Below are positions 1-8,270 of a stretch of 12,912 nt of DNA, one piece after another. Made by a program: the position numbers and the translations under genes. The notes beneath the pieces are model-generated. The model ran no database searches. It had not been told where the DNA came from and worked only from the letters and a program-made list of their open reading frames with translations. Source of the DNA: Prevotellaceae bacterium UBA1786. GTDB lineage: Bacteria; Bacteroidota; Bacteroidia; Bacteroidales; Bacteroidaceae. The first letter of the stretch is position 1. Every line of letters starts with the position of its first letter. Location of the stretch: positions 1 to 12,912 of the forward strand of contig DCGE01000095.1 of the NCBI GenBank assembly GCA_002314525.1, read 5' to 3'.

Positions 1-1047
1 TGTCTCTTCACGAAGGACGAGGAGACAGGACTCACTGGTGCTTTCGGAATTGAGTCGGGTTTCATGAAAGGCAAGTACCTACTCAACCTCGACAGCGAGG
101 ACGAAGGGCAGATATTCATCGGCTGTGCCGGTGGCGTGAATACGGAAATCACATTCACATACGTTCCTACTCAGGTTTCGGCTGGATTGGTAGCCATGAA
201 GGTGGGAGTTGACAAGCTCACAGGAGGTCACTCTGGTGACGATATCAACAAGAACCGTGCGAATGCCAACAAGGTTCTTGCGCGCTTCCTCTATCAAATG
301 ACGGGAAAGTACGAGCTGCACCTTGCATCGTTCAACGGCGGAAACCTTCACAATGCCATTCCTCGCTATGCCGAGGCAGTGATTCTGGTGAAGGAGGAAG
401 ACAAGCACAACGTGAAGGCTGACTTCAACGTATTTGCGTCGGAAGTGGAGGCTGAATACCATATCACGGAACCGAACGTGGAATTCCACATGGGAAGTAC
501 GGAGATGCCGGCTTCCATGATTGACGACAGGACTGCCAAGAACCTCATCAGTTCACTCCAGGCTGTTCACAACGGAGTTCTTGAAAACAGTCAGGACATT
601 GTGGGACTGGTGGAGACTTCATCGAACCTCGCAAGTGTGAAGATGAGCGGCGACGACAAGATAGTAATCACGACAAGCCAGAGAAGTTCGATACTCTCTC
701 AGCGCAATGCAATGAGAGACACCATCATAGCAACCTTCACGCTTGCAGGTGCCGAGTGTGTGGCTGCCGACGGCTATCCGGGATGGAAACCAAATCCAGA
801 GTCAACCATACTGAAGATTGCTGTGGAGAGCTACCGCAAGCTCTTCGGCAAAGACCCTGAAGTGAAAGCCATCCACGCAGGACTGGAGTGTGGGTTGTTC
901 TCAGAGAAATATCCTGGTATGGATATGATCAGTTTCGGTCCTACCCTACGCGGTGTGCACTCACCAGACGAATGTCTGCTGATACCTACCGTTCAGATGG
1001 TATGGGACCACATGGTCGACATCCTGGAGAACATACCGGAGGAGTAA
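1..1047 (+). CDS. pepD: Aminoacyl-histidine dipeptidase (PepD, M20 family), 3' part
   Basis: This is a cytosolic metallo-dipeptidase that cleaves Xaa-His and other dipeptides. The reading frame is open from the first base, so the gene begins upstream; 348 residues are visible, and the family is usually about 480-490 long. The visible part opens inside the active-site motif KDEETGLTGAFG (residues 5-16), whose two glutamates match the catalytic base and a zinc ligand of PepD. LDSEDEG at residues 30-36 supplies the next zinc-ligand aspartate, and GCAGG follows. GGHSGDD is the M20 dimerisation-domain motif. Near the C-terminus, HAGLECG and GVHSPDE carry the last conserved residues, including the His expected to bind zinc. 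No key residue in the visible portion is missing. An internal Met at position 64 is not the start, because the conserved motif lies upstream of it. The next gene begins 6 bp after the stop. Confidence 0.93.
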   Translation, partial: CLFTKDEETGLTGAFGIESGFMKGKYLLNLDSEDEGQIFIGCAGGVNTEITFTYVPTQVSAGLVAMKVGVDKLTGGHSGDDINKNRANANKVLARFLYQMTGKYELHLASFNGGNLHNAIPRYAEAVILVKEEDKHNVKADFNVFASEVEAEYHITEPNVEFHMGSTEMPASMIDDRTAKNLISSLQAVHNGVLENSQDIVGLVETSSNLASVKMSGDDKIVITTSQRSSILSQRNAMRDTIIATFTLAGAECVAADGYPGWKPNPESTILKIAVESYRKLFGKDPEVKAIHAGLECGLFSEKYPGMDMISFGPTLRGVHSPDECLLIPTVQMVWDHMVDILENIPEE

Positions 1048-1053
1048 GACGAC

Positions 1054-2025
1054 ATGTCAGGAAGGATTGTACTGGTATTGTCGTGTCTGTGGATAAGCAC
1101 AGGTCTGATTGCTCAGGTCCCCACCCTGAAGGACTTCGGGAAGAACCAGTACAACATGAACCGCAGAGGACTGCCTCACGGCAATTTCAGTGGAATCAGT
1201 ATGATTGATGACACCACTTTTGCCGTTGTGAGCGACAAGGACAGAAAGGAGGGATTTCATCTGTGGAACATCAGATGGGAAGAAGGCAGACCCAAACGGG
1301 TTGAGGACAGACTGATAGAGTCGGATGGAGAAAGCCGCGATGCTGAGGGGATTGTCTATCACCCATCGACAAAGACGGTGTTCATCAGTGCTGAGTCGGA
1401 TCAGCGGATAAAGGAATACAACCTCGACGGAAGTGCGACGGGAAGGGAACTGAAGGTGCCTGAGCAATTCGGCACAGACAGGATCAGACCGAACGGAGGT
1501 TTCGAGTCACTGGCGTACGACGAGAAGAACGGACTCTTCTGGACATGCACCGAACTGCCGCTGAAAGGCGAGAACGATGGAATATGGCTTCAGAGTTTCG
1601 GAGAAGACCTGATGCCAAAGACGAAGTTCCTATACAAGTTGGATCAAGACGATTCGTCGAAGAAATGGAGGACATACCTCCACGGCATTGCAGAACTCTG
1701 TGCACTGGATGACGGAAGTCTGCTGGTTCTTGAGAGAACCGTGGCTGTACGACGTAACTACTGGGGCAGCTATAGCGAGACAAAGATATACTCGGTCAGT
1801 CCATCGGCAGAGAAGGAACATCTGGAAAAGACGCTCATAAAGAGTTTCAGCACTCATCTCAATCTGAGCAACTGGCTGGGGAAGACCCGTTTTGCCAACT
1901 ATGAGGGAATGTGTCTCGGACCAGCCATCAACGACAATGAACGTATGTTCATCATAGTCAACGACTCGCAGAATGGCTCAAAAGGCCTGAACGATTACAT
2001 AAAAATACAAAGATATGCTTATTGA
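1054..2025 (+). CDS. Exported esterase-like/phytase-like domain protein
   Basis: This 323-residue protein is probably secreted. Residues 1-20 form a signal peptide with a short positive start, a hydrophobic core and a likely cut after Ala20 (GLIA|QV); there is no lipobox. The rest resembles the 'esterase-like activity of phytase' family (PF13449-type), a beta-propeller-like fold. NFSGIS then FAVVSD lie at about 44-61, and repeated acidic motifs occur as DAEGIVY (E98), GFESLAYD (E151) and NYEGMCLG (E284), with IIVNDSQNG at 300-308. These Glu/Asp positions are the conserved polar ones in the family. The substrate is unknown, and the family name should not be read as proven phytase activity. The start lies 6 bp after pepD, with GGAGGAG about 9 bp upstream inside the pepD end, which is unusually purine-rich for this genome. 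The end overlaps the ftsE-like gene by 11 bp, suggesting coupled translation. Location is inferred to be periplasm or outside the cell. Confidence 0.75.
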   Translation: MSGRIVLVLSCLWISTGLIAQVPTLKDFGKNQYNMNRRGLPHGNFSGISMIDDTTFAVVSDKDRKEGFHLWNIRWEEGRPKRVEDRLIESDGESRDAEGIVYHPSTKTVFISAESDQRIKEYNLDGSATGRELKVPEQFGTDRIRPNGGFESLAYDEKNGLFWTCTELPLKGENDGIWLQSFGEDLMPKTKFLYKLDQDDSSKKWRTYLHGIAELCALDDGSLLVLERTVAVRRNYWGSYSETKIYSVSPSAEKEHLEKTLIKSFSTHLNLSNWLGKTRFANYEGMCLGPAINDNERMFIIVNDSQNGSKGLNDYIKIQRYAY

Positions 2026-2704
2026 ATATAAAGGTGTGGATATCTGCCACGACAAGCAGGCCGTTCTGAAGGATGTGAACGTATCAGTCAACGAAAGCGA
2101 ATTCGTGTATATCACCGGAAAGGTGGGAACAGGAAAGAGTTCGTTCGTCAAGAGCCTGTACGGCGAGATTCCTTTGAAGACCGGTTCTGCGAACGTCATG
2201 GACTTCGATATGTGCAAGCTGAAGAAGAAAAGACTGCCGGAGCTCCGCAGGAGGATGGGAATCATCTTCCAGGACTTCCAGTTGCTGATGGACAGAAGCG
2301 TAGAGGCAAACCTTAGGTTCGTGCTGTGTGCCACAGGTTGGACGAACAAGGCACAGATCAACGACAGAATCGCCGAGGTTCTTGACCAGGTCGGAATGAC
2401 TGACAAAGGCAACAAACTGCCATCAGAACTATCAGGTGGCGAACAGCAGCGAATAGCCATCGCAAGAGCCATACTGAACCATCCGGCACTGATACTGGCC
2501 GATGAGCCGACCGGCAACCTCGACAAGGAAACCGGCGAGAAAATCACCGAACTGCTTCATAGTTTTGTAACGAAGCGTGGAGCTACAGTAATCATGATCA
2601 CCCATAACCAGCAGTTGCTTGAACAATATCCCGGACGCGTACTGGTTTGCGGCGAAGGCAGAATCGAAGAGGCCGGTGAGCCTACAACTCGCAGTAAGGA
2701 ATAA
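2015..2704 (+). CDS. ftsE: FtsE-like ABC transporter ATP-binding protein
   Basis: This is an ATP-binding subunit of the FtsE/LolD/MacB class, 229 residues (FtsE is usually about 220). It shows Walker A GKVGTGKSS at 35-43 with Lys41, Q-loop IIFQDFQ with Gln86, signature LSGGEQQR at 139-146, Walker B ALILADE ending in Glu164, D-loop GNLD and the switch His197 in MITHN. All catalytic parts are intact, so it should hydrolyse ATP. FtsE works with the membrane protein FtsX in cell division and in activating cell-wall hydrolases. No FtsX or other permease lies next to it here; the next gene is an aspartokinase. The ATG lies inside the end of the preceding gene (11 bp overlap), and the first residues MLIEYKGVDI fit a normal ABC beta strand. 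A different ABC partner, for example a MacB- or LolCE-like permease, cannot be excluded from sequence alone. The family assignment is firm, the FtsE identity likely. Confidence 0.82.
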   Translation: MLIEYKGVDICHDKQAVLKDVNVSVNESEFVYITGKVGTGKSSFVKSLYGEIPLKTGSANVMDFDMCKLKKKRLPELRRRMGIIFQDFQLLMDRSVEANLRFVLCATGWTNKAQINDRIAEVLDQVGMTDKGNKLPSELSGGEQQRIAIARAILNHPALILADEPTGNLDKETGEKITELLHSFVTKRGATVIMITHNQQLLEQYPGRVLVCGEGRIEEAGEPTTRSKE

Positions 2705-2736
2705 TAAGTCAGGAGTTTTTAGTAAAAAGATAAACA

Positions 2737-4047
2737 ATGAAAGTATTAAAATTCGGAGGTACATCCGTTGGCACGCCTGAGAGGATGAAGGGTGTGGTGA
2801 AACTCATCAACAACGGAGAGAAAAAGATTGTTGTACTGTCGGCCATGAGTGGCACGACCAATGCATTGTATGAGATTTCAGACTATCTCACAAAGAAGAA
2901 CACAGCCGGTGCATTTGACAATATCAACGCACTGGAACGTAAATATCAAGGTCATGTTGAGAAGTTGTTCTCAAAAGACGAGTACAAGGCAAAAGCCATG
3001 GAGTTCCTGAAGAAGGAATTCAACTACATACGCTCTTTCTGCAAGGGTGTTTTCACATCGTTTGAGGAGAAAATCATCGTAGGACAGGGTGAGATACTGA
3101 GTACGAATATGGTATTTCTCTACCTTCAGGAGCAGGGTATCAGTTCTGCTTTCCTGCCGGCACTCGACTTCATGCGTACTGACAGAAACGGAGAACCCAA
3201 CAGCACTCATATCCGCGAGAAACTGACTCTCCTGCTTGATGAAGAACCAGATAAGGAGATTTACATCACCCAGGGATTCATCTGCCGCAACGTGTATGGA
3301 GAGATTGACAATCTGCAGAGAGGCGGTTCTGACTATTCAGCTTCGCTTATCGGTGCTGCCTGCGATGCTGAGGAAATTCAGATATGGACTGACATCGACG
3401 GTATGCACAACAACGACCCTCGTATCGTTGACCATACGGAACCTGTACACCATCTGAGTTTTGAAGAGGCTTCGGAGCTGGCTTATTTCGGTGCAAAGAT
3501 ACTTCACCCTACATGTGTGCAGCCTGCCAAATTTGCAAACATTCCGGTGAAGGTACTCAACACAATGGATCCGGAGGCACCTGGTACGACAATCAGCAAC
3601 GAGACTGAGAGTAAGAAATTCAAGGCCGTTGCAGCAAAAGACGACATCACAATCATCAATATAGTATCAAGCCGAATGCTTCTTGCCTATGGTTTTCTGA
3701 GAAAGGTGTTTGAGATATTCGAGACTTTCGGTACAAGTATCGACATGATCACCACGAGTGAGGTCGGTGTATCCGTATCTATCGATAACGACTCCAAACT
3801 GGCTCAGATCAAGGACGAACTCACGAAACTCGGTACCGTGAAGATCGACAGAAACATGTGTATCATCTGCGTCGTTGGTGACCTCGACTGGCAGAACGAA
3901 GGACGTGAGGCACTTGCACTCGATGCCATGAAAGACATTCCTGTAAGAATGATTTCATACGGAGGAAGCAATCACAACATCTCGTTCCTTATCCGTGAGG
4001 AAGACAAGAAGCGTGCTCTGCAGTCACTGAGCGACAAACTATTCTGA
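2737..4047 (+). CDS. lysC: Monofunctional aspartokinase, AKIII-like
   Basis: This enzyme phosphorylates L-aspartate to aspartyl-4-phosphate, the entry step to lysine/diaminopimelate, threonine and methionine. It has 436 residues, the length of E. coli LysC, with no homoserine dehydrogenase fused. The kinase motifs are KFGGTS at 5-10, GQGEILST at 116-123, RGGSDYSA at 195-202, WTDIDGM at 217-223 and ELAYFGAKILHP at 247-258. Two ACT domains follow, at about 301-370 and 374-436. In the first, MLLAYGFLRKVF (314-325) and SIDMITTSEV (334-343) line up, from memory, with the lysine-binding stretch of E. coli AKIII, including its Met, Gly-Phe-Leu, Asp and Thr-Thr-Ser-Glu. Lysine feedback is therefore inferred. 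A 32-bp A/T-rich gap separates it from the ftsE-like gene, and lysA starts 6 bp downstream, consistent with a lysine/cell-wall precursor operon. I see no TAnnTTTG promoter box in the gap. Confidence 0.93.
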   Translation: MKVLKFGGTSVGTPERMKGVVKLINNGEKKIVVLSAMSGTTNALYEISDYLTKKNTAGAFDNINALERKYQGHVEKLFSKDEYKAKAMEFLKKEFNYIRSFCKGVFTSFEEKIIVGQGEILSTNMVFLYLQEQGISSAFLPALDFMRTDRNGEPNSTHIREKLTLLLDEEPDKEIYITQGFICRNVYGEIDNLQRGGSDYSASLIGAACDAEEIQIWTDIDGMHNNDPRIVDHTEPVHHLSFEEASELAYFGAKILHPTCVQPAKFANIPVKVLNTMDPEAPGTTISNETESKKFKAVAAKDDITIINIVSSRMLLAYGFLRKVFEIFETFGTSIDMITTSEVGVSVSIDNDSKLAQIKDELTKLGTVKIDRNMCIICVVGDLDWQNEGREALALDAMKDIPVRMISYGGSNHNISFLIREEDKKRALQSLSDKLF

Positions 4048-4053
4048 CACACG

Positions 4054-5217
4054 ATGAGAACTCCGTTTTATTATTATGACACAAAGGTCCTGCATGAGAC
4101 TCTCGATGCTGTCAACAGCGAGATGACGGCTCATCAGAACTACCACATGCACTATGCAGTAAAGGCTAATACCAATCCCGACATCCTGCGTATCATCCGT
4201 GAGGCCGGGATGGGTGCTGACTGTGTGAGCGGCGGTGAGGTTCAGGCAGCATTGGATGCAGGATTCGCTCCTGAGAAGATAGTGTTTACCGGTGTAGGGA
4301 AGTGTGACTGGGAGATCGAACTCGCTCTGGATGCAGGGATTTTCTGCTTCAACGTGGAAAGTCAACCCGAACTGGAGGTAATCAACGAACTTGCCGGTAA
4401 GAAAGGGAAAGTTGCCGATGTATGTTTCAGGATAAATCCTAACGTCGAGGCTCATACTCATGCACATATCACCACAGGTATGGCTGAGAATAAGTTCGGC
4501 ATCGCATACAGAGATATGTACCGTATCATCACTCTCGCAAAAGAGATGAAGAACATACGTTTCCGAGGTCTGCACTTCCATATCGGAAGTCAGATCATGG
4601 ACATGGTGGATTTCCGTCATCTATGCAGCCGGATCAACGAACTTCAGGACGAGCTGGAGAGTGAAGGCATCAAACTTGAGATTCTCAACGTTGGAGGTGG
4701 ATTGGGTATTGACTACGTAAACCCAGAGGAACATCCAATACCGGATTTCCGCCACTATTTTGAGACCTATTCCACCTATCTCCGTCTGAGAGAAGGACAG
4801 GAAGTTCATTTCGAACTCGGAAGGGCTATTGTAGCGCAGTGCGGAAAACTCATCACAAAGGTGACATACGTAAAGGAGAGCGGCAGCAAGAAGTTCGCTG
4901 TGGTTGATGCAGGAATGACAGATCTTATCCGTCCGGCACTCTACGACGCTCATCACAAGATAGTGAATATCTCAAATCCGGATACACCTTATTATATATA
5001 TGACGTGGTAGGTCCGATATGTGAGTCGAGCGATGTATTCGACACTGACATCAAGATGACGGAAACTCATAGAGGTGACTATCTTGCCATACTCTCAGCA
5101 GGTGCATACGGCGAGATTATGGCCTCACAATATAATTGCAGAACTCTGCCAAAAGGATACACATCGGACAAGACTGGTGATTTGGCACAGATTTTGTTGC
5201 AGATGCAACAGAAATAA
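4054..5217 (+). CDS. lysA: Diaminopimelate decarboxylase
   Basis: This PLP enzyme converts meso-diaminopimelate to L-lysine, the last step of the pathway. It has 387 residues, a little shorter than E. coli LysA (about 420). The PLP lysine is Lys37 in YAVKANTN. Other family motifs are FRINPN (125-130), the tract ending MAENKFGI (143-150), HFHIGSQ with His176, the phosphate-binding GGGLGIDY (214-221), ELGR (254-257), VDAGMTDLIRPALYDA (284-299) and the active-site Cys323-Glu324 in CESSD. The barrel and C-terminal sandwich domains are both complete. The ATG is 6 bp after the aspartokinase stop and the grpE ATG 11 bp beyond its own stop, so co-transcription on both sides is likely. Together with the aspartokinase it marks lysine and peptidoglycan precursor supply. 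Alternative group IV decarboxylases (ornithine/arginine, carboxynorspermidine) fit less well because the meso-DAP-type CESSD and NKFG motifs are present and lysC is adjacent. Confidence 0.94.
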   Translation: MRTPFYYYDTKVLHETLDAVNSEMTAHQNYHMHYAVKANTNPDILRIIREAGMGADCVSGGEVQAALDAGFAPEKIVFTGVGKCDWEIELALDAGIFCFNVESQPELEVINELAGKKGKVADVCFRINPNVEAHTHAHITTGMAENKFGIAYRDMYRIITLAKEMKNIRFRGLHFHIGSQIMDMVDFRHLCSRINELQDELESEGIKLEILNVGGGLGIDYVNPEEHPIPDFRHYFETYSTYLRLREGQEVHFELGRAIVAQCGKLITKVTYVKESGSKKFAVVDAGMTDLIRPALYDAHHKIVNISNPDTPYYIYDVVGPICESSDVFDTDIKMTETHRGDYLAILSAGAYGEIMASQYNCRTLPKGYTSDKTGDLAQILLQMQQK

Positions 5218-5228
5218 ATCCAGATATC

Positions 5229-5798
5229 ATGAGTAAAAAGAACAAAGAAGAGAAAGAGATAAAGGAAGAAAAGGAAGTCTGCAAGGATGAGGCAGTCAAC
5301 GAACAGACAGAGGGAAAAGCTGAAGAAGGAACTGAGGAGGAAGAAAAAGACCCTCTGAAAGAAGCAGAAGAGAAAATAGCAGAACTGCAGGACAAATATA
5401 TACGTCAGGTTGCAGAATTCGAGAACTACCGCAAACGTGTAACCAAGGAAAAGGCAGAACTGATTCTGAATGGCGGAGAACGAGTTCTTACAGCCCTGCT
5501 TCCCGTTATTGACGACCTTGAGCGCGCAAAGGAAAACATCGACAAGGCGACAGACGTTGATGCTTTGAAAGAAGGCGTGGAACTCATCATTGAGAAATTC
5601 GCTTCCTATCTCAAGGCTCAGGGAGTGTCACCGATTGAGGCTGTAGGTAAAGATTTCGATACCGAATATCACGAAGCCATCGCAATGCTGCCTGCGCCTT
5701 CAGACGACATGAAGGGAAAGGTCATTGACTGCGTACAGAAAGGCTATATGTTGAACGAGAAAGTGATTCGTCACTCTAAGGTAGCAGTTGCACAATAA
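5229..5798 (+). CDS. grpE: Hsp70 nucleotide-exchange factor GrpE
   Basis: GrpE releases ADP from DnaK so that the chaperone can complete its cycle. The protein has 189 residues. The first 45 or so are almost all Lys and Glu, a low-complexity charged arm that leads into the long dimerisation helix (about 46-90, with ENYRKR at 65-70). [11 protein letters not shown] (90-100) and the GrpE signature [11 protein letters not shown] (140-150) follow, and then the beta domain [19 protein letters not shown] (171-189) that contacts DnaK. The start is 11 bp after lysA; no heat-shock element, CIRCE repeat or TAnnTTTG box is visible upstream. The stop and the dnaJ start overlap by one base (TAATG), a classical coupled junction, as expected because both are DnaK co-chaperones needed in ratio. 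dnaK is not in the window. Confidence 0.95.
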   Translation: MSKKNKEEKEIKEEKEVCKDEAVNEQTEGKAEEGTEEEEKDPLKEAEEKIAELQDKYIRQVAEFENYRKRVTKEKAELILNGGERVLTALLPVIDDLERAKENIDKATDVDALKEGVELIIEKFASYLKAQGVSPIEAVGKDFDTEYHEAIAMLPAPSDDMKGKVIDCVQKGYMLNEKVIRHSKVAVAQ

Positions 5799-6958
5799 TG
5801 GCTCAACAGGATTACTACGATATTCTGGGTGTATCAAAGACAGCCAGTCCCGAAGAAATTAAGTCGGCCTACAAGAAAATGGCCATCAAGTATCACCCTG
5901 ACCGCAATCCGGGCGACAAGGAAGCTGAAGCCAAGTTCAAGGAAGCAGCAGAAGCCTACGATGTACTCCGCGATCCGGATAAGCGTCAGAGATACGATCA
6001 GTTCGGACCTGAAGGCGTGAAGGGCATGGGAGGCTTCGGAGGTGGAGCCGGTATGGACATGAACGACATCTTCAGCATGTTCGGTGATCTGTTCGGAGGT
6101 GGCGGATTCGGTGGATTCAGCGGATTCGGTGGCGGAGGAGGCCATAGAAGGAAACCTCAGTACAGAGGTCGTGACATGCGGATTCCGGTTGAGTTAGATC
6201 TCAACGAAGTTGTAAACGGAACCACCAAGAAATTCAAACTCAAGAAAGATATCACCTGTCCTCACTGCAACGGAAGCGGTTCAGCTGACGGAAAAGTAGA
6301 GACATGTCCTCATTGCCACGGTTCCGGTACTGTCATCCGAACTCAGCAGACAATGTTCGGCATGATGCAGACACAGAGTGAATGCCCGAACTGTCACGGA
6401 GAAGGAACCATGATCAAGAACAAATGTCCACATTGTCACGGCGAAGGAATTGTATTAGGCGAAGAGATCGTCGAAGTAAAATTCCCGGCAGGACTTATGG
6501 AGGGAATGACCCTGAACGACCGAGGAAAAGGTGGAGCAGGAAGGCATCAAGGCATCAACGGAGACTTGCAGATAATCATCAAGGAGAAGAAGAACCCAGA
6601 ACTTCTGCACGACGGAAACAACTTGGTCTACAATCTTCTGCTCTCAGTGCCGCAAGCCACTTTGGGATGCGATGTTGAGGTTCCTACCGTTGAAGGGAAG
6701 GCAAAAATCACTATCAAGCCAGGCACTCAGCCAGGCACGGTTCTGCGTCTGAGAGGTAAAGGTATTCCTGAAGTTCAGGGATACAATAGAGGCATGAGAG
6801 GTGACGAGGTCATCAACATCAGCATTTACATTCCAGAGACACTTTCATCCGACGAGAAGAAAGAAATGGAAAAGATGGCGAACAGTGACAATTTCAGACC
6901 TTCTACAAGTTTGAAGGAGAAATTATTCAAGCAATTCCGTTCATATTTCAATGCGTAA
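5798..6958 (+). CDS. dnaJ: Hsp40 co-chaperone DnaJ
   Basis: DnaJ delivers unfolded clients to DnaK and stimulates its ATPase. The protein has 386 residues and the full type I layout. A J domain (about 5-70) has HPD at 33-35. A Gly/Phe-rich linker (about 75-115) follows. The zinc-binding domain has four CxxCxGxG units, with cysteine pairs at 154/157, 170/173, 196/199 and 210/213, three of them reading CPHC and one CPNC. Two C-terminal substrate-binding domains cover about 225-345, and a dimerisation tail ends the protein. All eight zinc cysteines are present. The start codon shares one base with the grpE stop. The last 8 bp overlap folC, so translation may be coupled on both sides. The presence of all domains distinguishes it from CbpA-type proteins, which lack the zinc domain. 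Confidence 0.97.
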   Translation: MAQQDYYDILGVSKTASPEEIKSAYKKMAIKYHPDRNPGDKEAEAKFKEAAEAYDVLRDPDKRQRYDQFGPEGVKGMGGFGGGAGMDMNDIFSMFGDLFGGGGFGGFSGFGGGGGHRRKPQYRGRDMRIPVELDLNEVVNGTTKKFKLKKDITCPHCNGSGSADGKVETCPHCHGSGTVIRTQQTMFGMMQTQSECPNCHGEGTMIKNKCPHCHGEGIVLGEEIVEVKFPAGLMEGMTLNDRGKGGAGRHQGINGDLQIIIKEKKNPELLHDGNNLVYNLLLSVPQATLGCDVEVPTVEGKAKITIKPGTQPGTVLRLRGKGIPEVQGYNRGMRGDEVINISIYIPETLSSDEKKEMEKMANSDNFRPSTSLKEKLFKQFRSYFNA

Positions 6959-8198
6959 GTTCAAAGAATACACAGAGTATCTCTTCAATCTGGCACCACT
7001 TTTCCAGAATATCGGTAACGGAGCCTACAAGGAAGGGCTTTCAAATACATACATGTTGGATGAGCGCTTCGGACATCCACATACATCTTACAAGACAATT
7101 CACATAGCAGGAACCAACGGCAAAGGTTCCTGTTCACATTCCATAGCATCCATCCTTCAGGAATCAGGACTGAAGGTCGGACTATACACATCTCCGCACC
7201 TCGTATCCTTCACCGAAAGAATCAGAGTCAACGGAAAGTCCATTGCAGAAGACTATATTATGGATTTCATCGATGAAAACAAGACTTTTCTAGAAGAAAT
7301 CAAGCCATCGTTTTTTGAAGTAGCGACAGCATTGGCATTCAAGTATTTCAAAGACGAGAAAGTTGATGTTGCAATCATCGAAGTAGGACTTGGAGGAAGA
7401 CTTGACTGCACCAACATCATTCATCCGGAACTGAGTATCATAACCAATATCAGCAAAGACCACGTACAGTTCTTAGGCAACACACTCGAAGCCATTGCCG
7501 GAGAGAAAGCAGGCATCATGAAGCCTGACGTCACATGTGTCATCGGTGAAGTGACAGATGAGACATTGCCAGTTTTCGAAAAGAAAGCCAAAGAGACCGG
7601 AAACCATATAGTATATTGCCATCAGGGAGATAATTCGTATTTTGACGTATTTGAGCTGAAAGGCTCATACCAGAAAAAAAACATCAATACCATCACAACC
7701 GCAATCAATGAACTAAGACGCCAAGGTTGGCAGATAAGTGAGAAAAATCTGACAGAAGGACTTTCGCATGTCTGCAGCAATACAGGCCTCAGAGGTCGCT
7801 GGGAGATATTAAGCCATGCACCGCTGACAATTTGCGATACAGGTCACAACACAGGCGGATTCTCGTATATATCCGAGCAGATTTCCAATCAGGAATGCCG
7901 CACAAGGAGAATTGTCATCGGAATGGTCAACGACAAAGATGTCAGTGGAGTACTGGCTATGTTACCAGAAAAAGCTGTGTATTATTTCTGCCAGGCAAGC
8001 GTCAGTAGAGCACTTGACGCAGAATCGCTTCAGGAAAAAGCATCAAAGTTCGGTCTTGTAGGGACATGCCACCCTACTGTCAACGATGCCGTGGAACAGG
8101 CACGTCGGGATTCTTCGCCAGACGATTTCATTTTCATCGGTGGAAGTACCTTTGTGGTAGCAGACCTTCTTTCGAAATCACAAATGACTTTTTTGTAA
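6951..8198 (+). CDS. folC: Bifunctional dihydrofolate/folylpolyglutamate synthase
   Basis: This Mur-ligase-like enzyme adds glutamate to dihydropteroate and/or to reduced folates, using ATP, in the cytosol. It has 415 residues, as expected. The P-loop is AGTNGKGS (53-60), followed by [18 protein letters not shown] (78-95) and the family tract [12 protein letters not shown] (144-155). [15 protein letters not shown] (162-176) holds the conserved Asp-His. The lysine in EKAGIMK (185-191) is in the region normally carbamylated. The C-terminal ligase domain begins near LRGRWE (280-285) and shows CDTGHNTGG (295-303), the usual D..HN motif. Whether it has one or both activities cannot be told from sequence. 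The start lies inside the end of dnaJ (8 bp overlap); the link to chaperones is probably only positional. After the stop only an A/T-only weak inverted repeat is seen, not a convincing terminator. Confidence 0.93.
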   Translation: MRKFKEYTEYLFNLAPLFQNIGNGAYKEGLSNTYMLDERFGHPHTSYKTIHIAGTNGKGSCSHSIASILQESGLKVGLYTSPHLVSFTERIRVNGKSIAEDYIMDFIDENKTFLEEIKPSFFEVATALAFKYFKDEKVDVAIIEVGLGGRLDCTNIIHPELSIITNISKDHVQFLGNTLEAIAGEKAGIMKPDVTCVIGEVTDETLPVFEKKAKETGNHIVYCHQGDNSYFDVFELKGSYQKKNINTITTAINELRRQGWQISEKNLTEGLSHVCSNTGLRGRWEILSHAPLTICDTGHNTGGFSYISEQISNQECRTRRIVIGMVNDKDVSGVLAMLPEKAVYYFCQASVSRALDAESLQEKASKFGLVGTCHPTVNDAVEQARRDSSPDDFIFIGGSTFVVADLLSKSQMTFL

Positions 8199-8215
8199 AA
8201 TATTTCCACTTTTAT

Positions 8216-8246
8216 TTTGTTTTTTGAGTACTTTATGCTAAATTTG
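8216..8246 (+). promoter_or_regulatory. Bacteroidota-type promoter for galM-galK
   Basis: A -33 element TTTG (8216-8219) is followed after exactly 19 bp by the -7 element TAAATTTG (8239-8246). This matches the primary sigma factor consensus of Bacteroides and Prevotella (TTTG-N19 to 21-TAnnTTTG). Transcription should begin near 8250-8253, giving a leader of about 20 nt before the galM ATG at 8271. It lies in the 72-bp gap after folC and marks the start of a new transcription unit. No operator-like repeat is visible near it. Confidence 0.75.
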
Positions 8247-8270
8247 TAGTGCAAATTAAATATCAGTATT

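Noticed and set aside
79..489. Long minus-strand open frame opposite pepD, and similar antisense frames opposite most genes
   Set aside because: They lie opposite well-supported conserved genes, show no recognisable motifs, and are explained by codon bias of the real genes.
2560..2567. TAGTTTTG inside the ftsE-like gene as a promoter for the aspartokinase
   Set aside because: It matches TAnnTTTG but has no TTTG at the right distance upstream and lies about 170 bp from the next start within coding sequence.
5194..5211. Inverted repeat TGTTGC-AGAT-GCAACA at the end of lysA as a terminator
   Set aside because: The stem is only six pairs plus a wobble, it lies inside the lysA coding region, and no T-run follows it.
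5229..5365. Lys/Glu-rich N-terminus of GrpE as a frameshift or wrong start
   Set aside because: Charged, low-complexity arms are common in GrpE, the frame runs on without a break into the conserved helix, and the start is well placed 11 bp after lysA.
8196..8219. AAAATA / TATTTT inverted repeat after folC as a terminator
   Set aside because: The stem contains only A-T pairs with a 10-nt loop, so it should be unstable; it also overlaps the -33 element of the galM promoter. Chance in A/T-rich spacer is likely.
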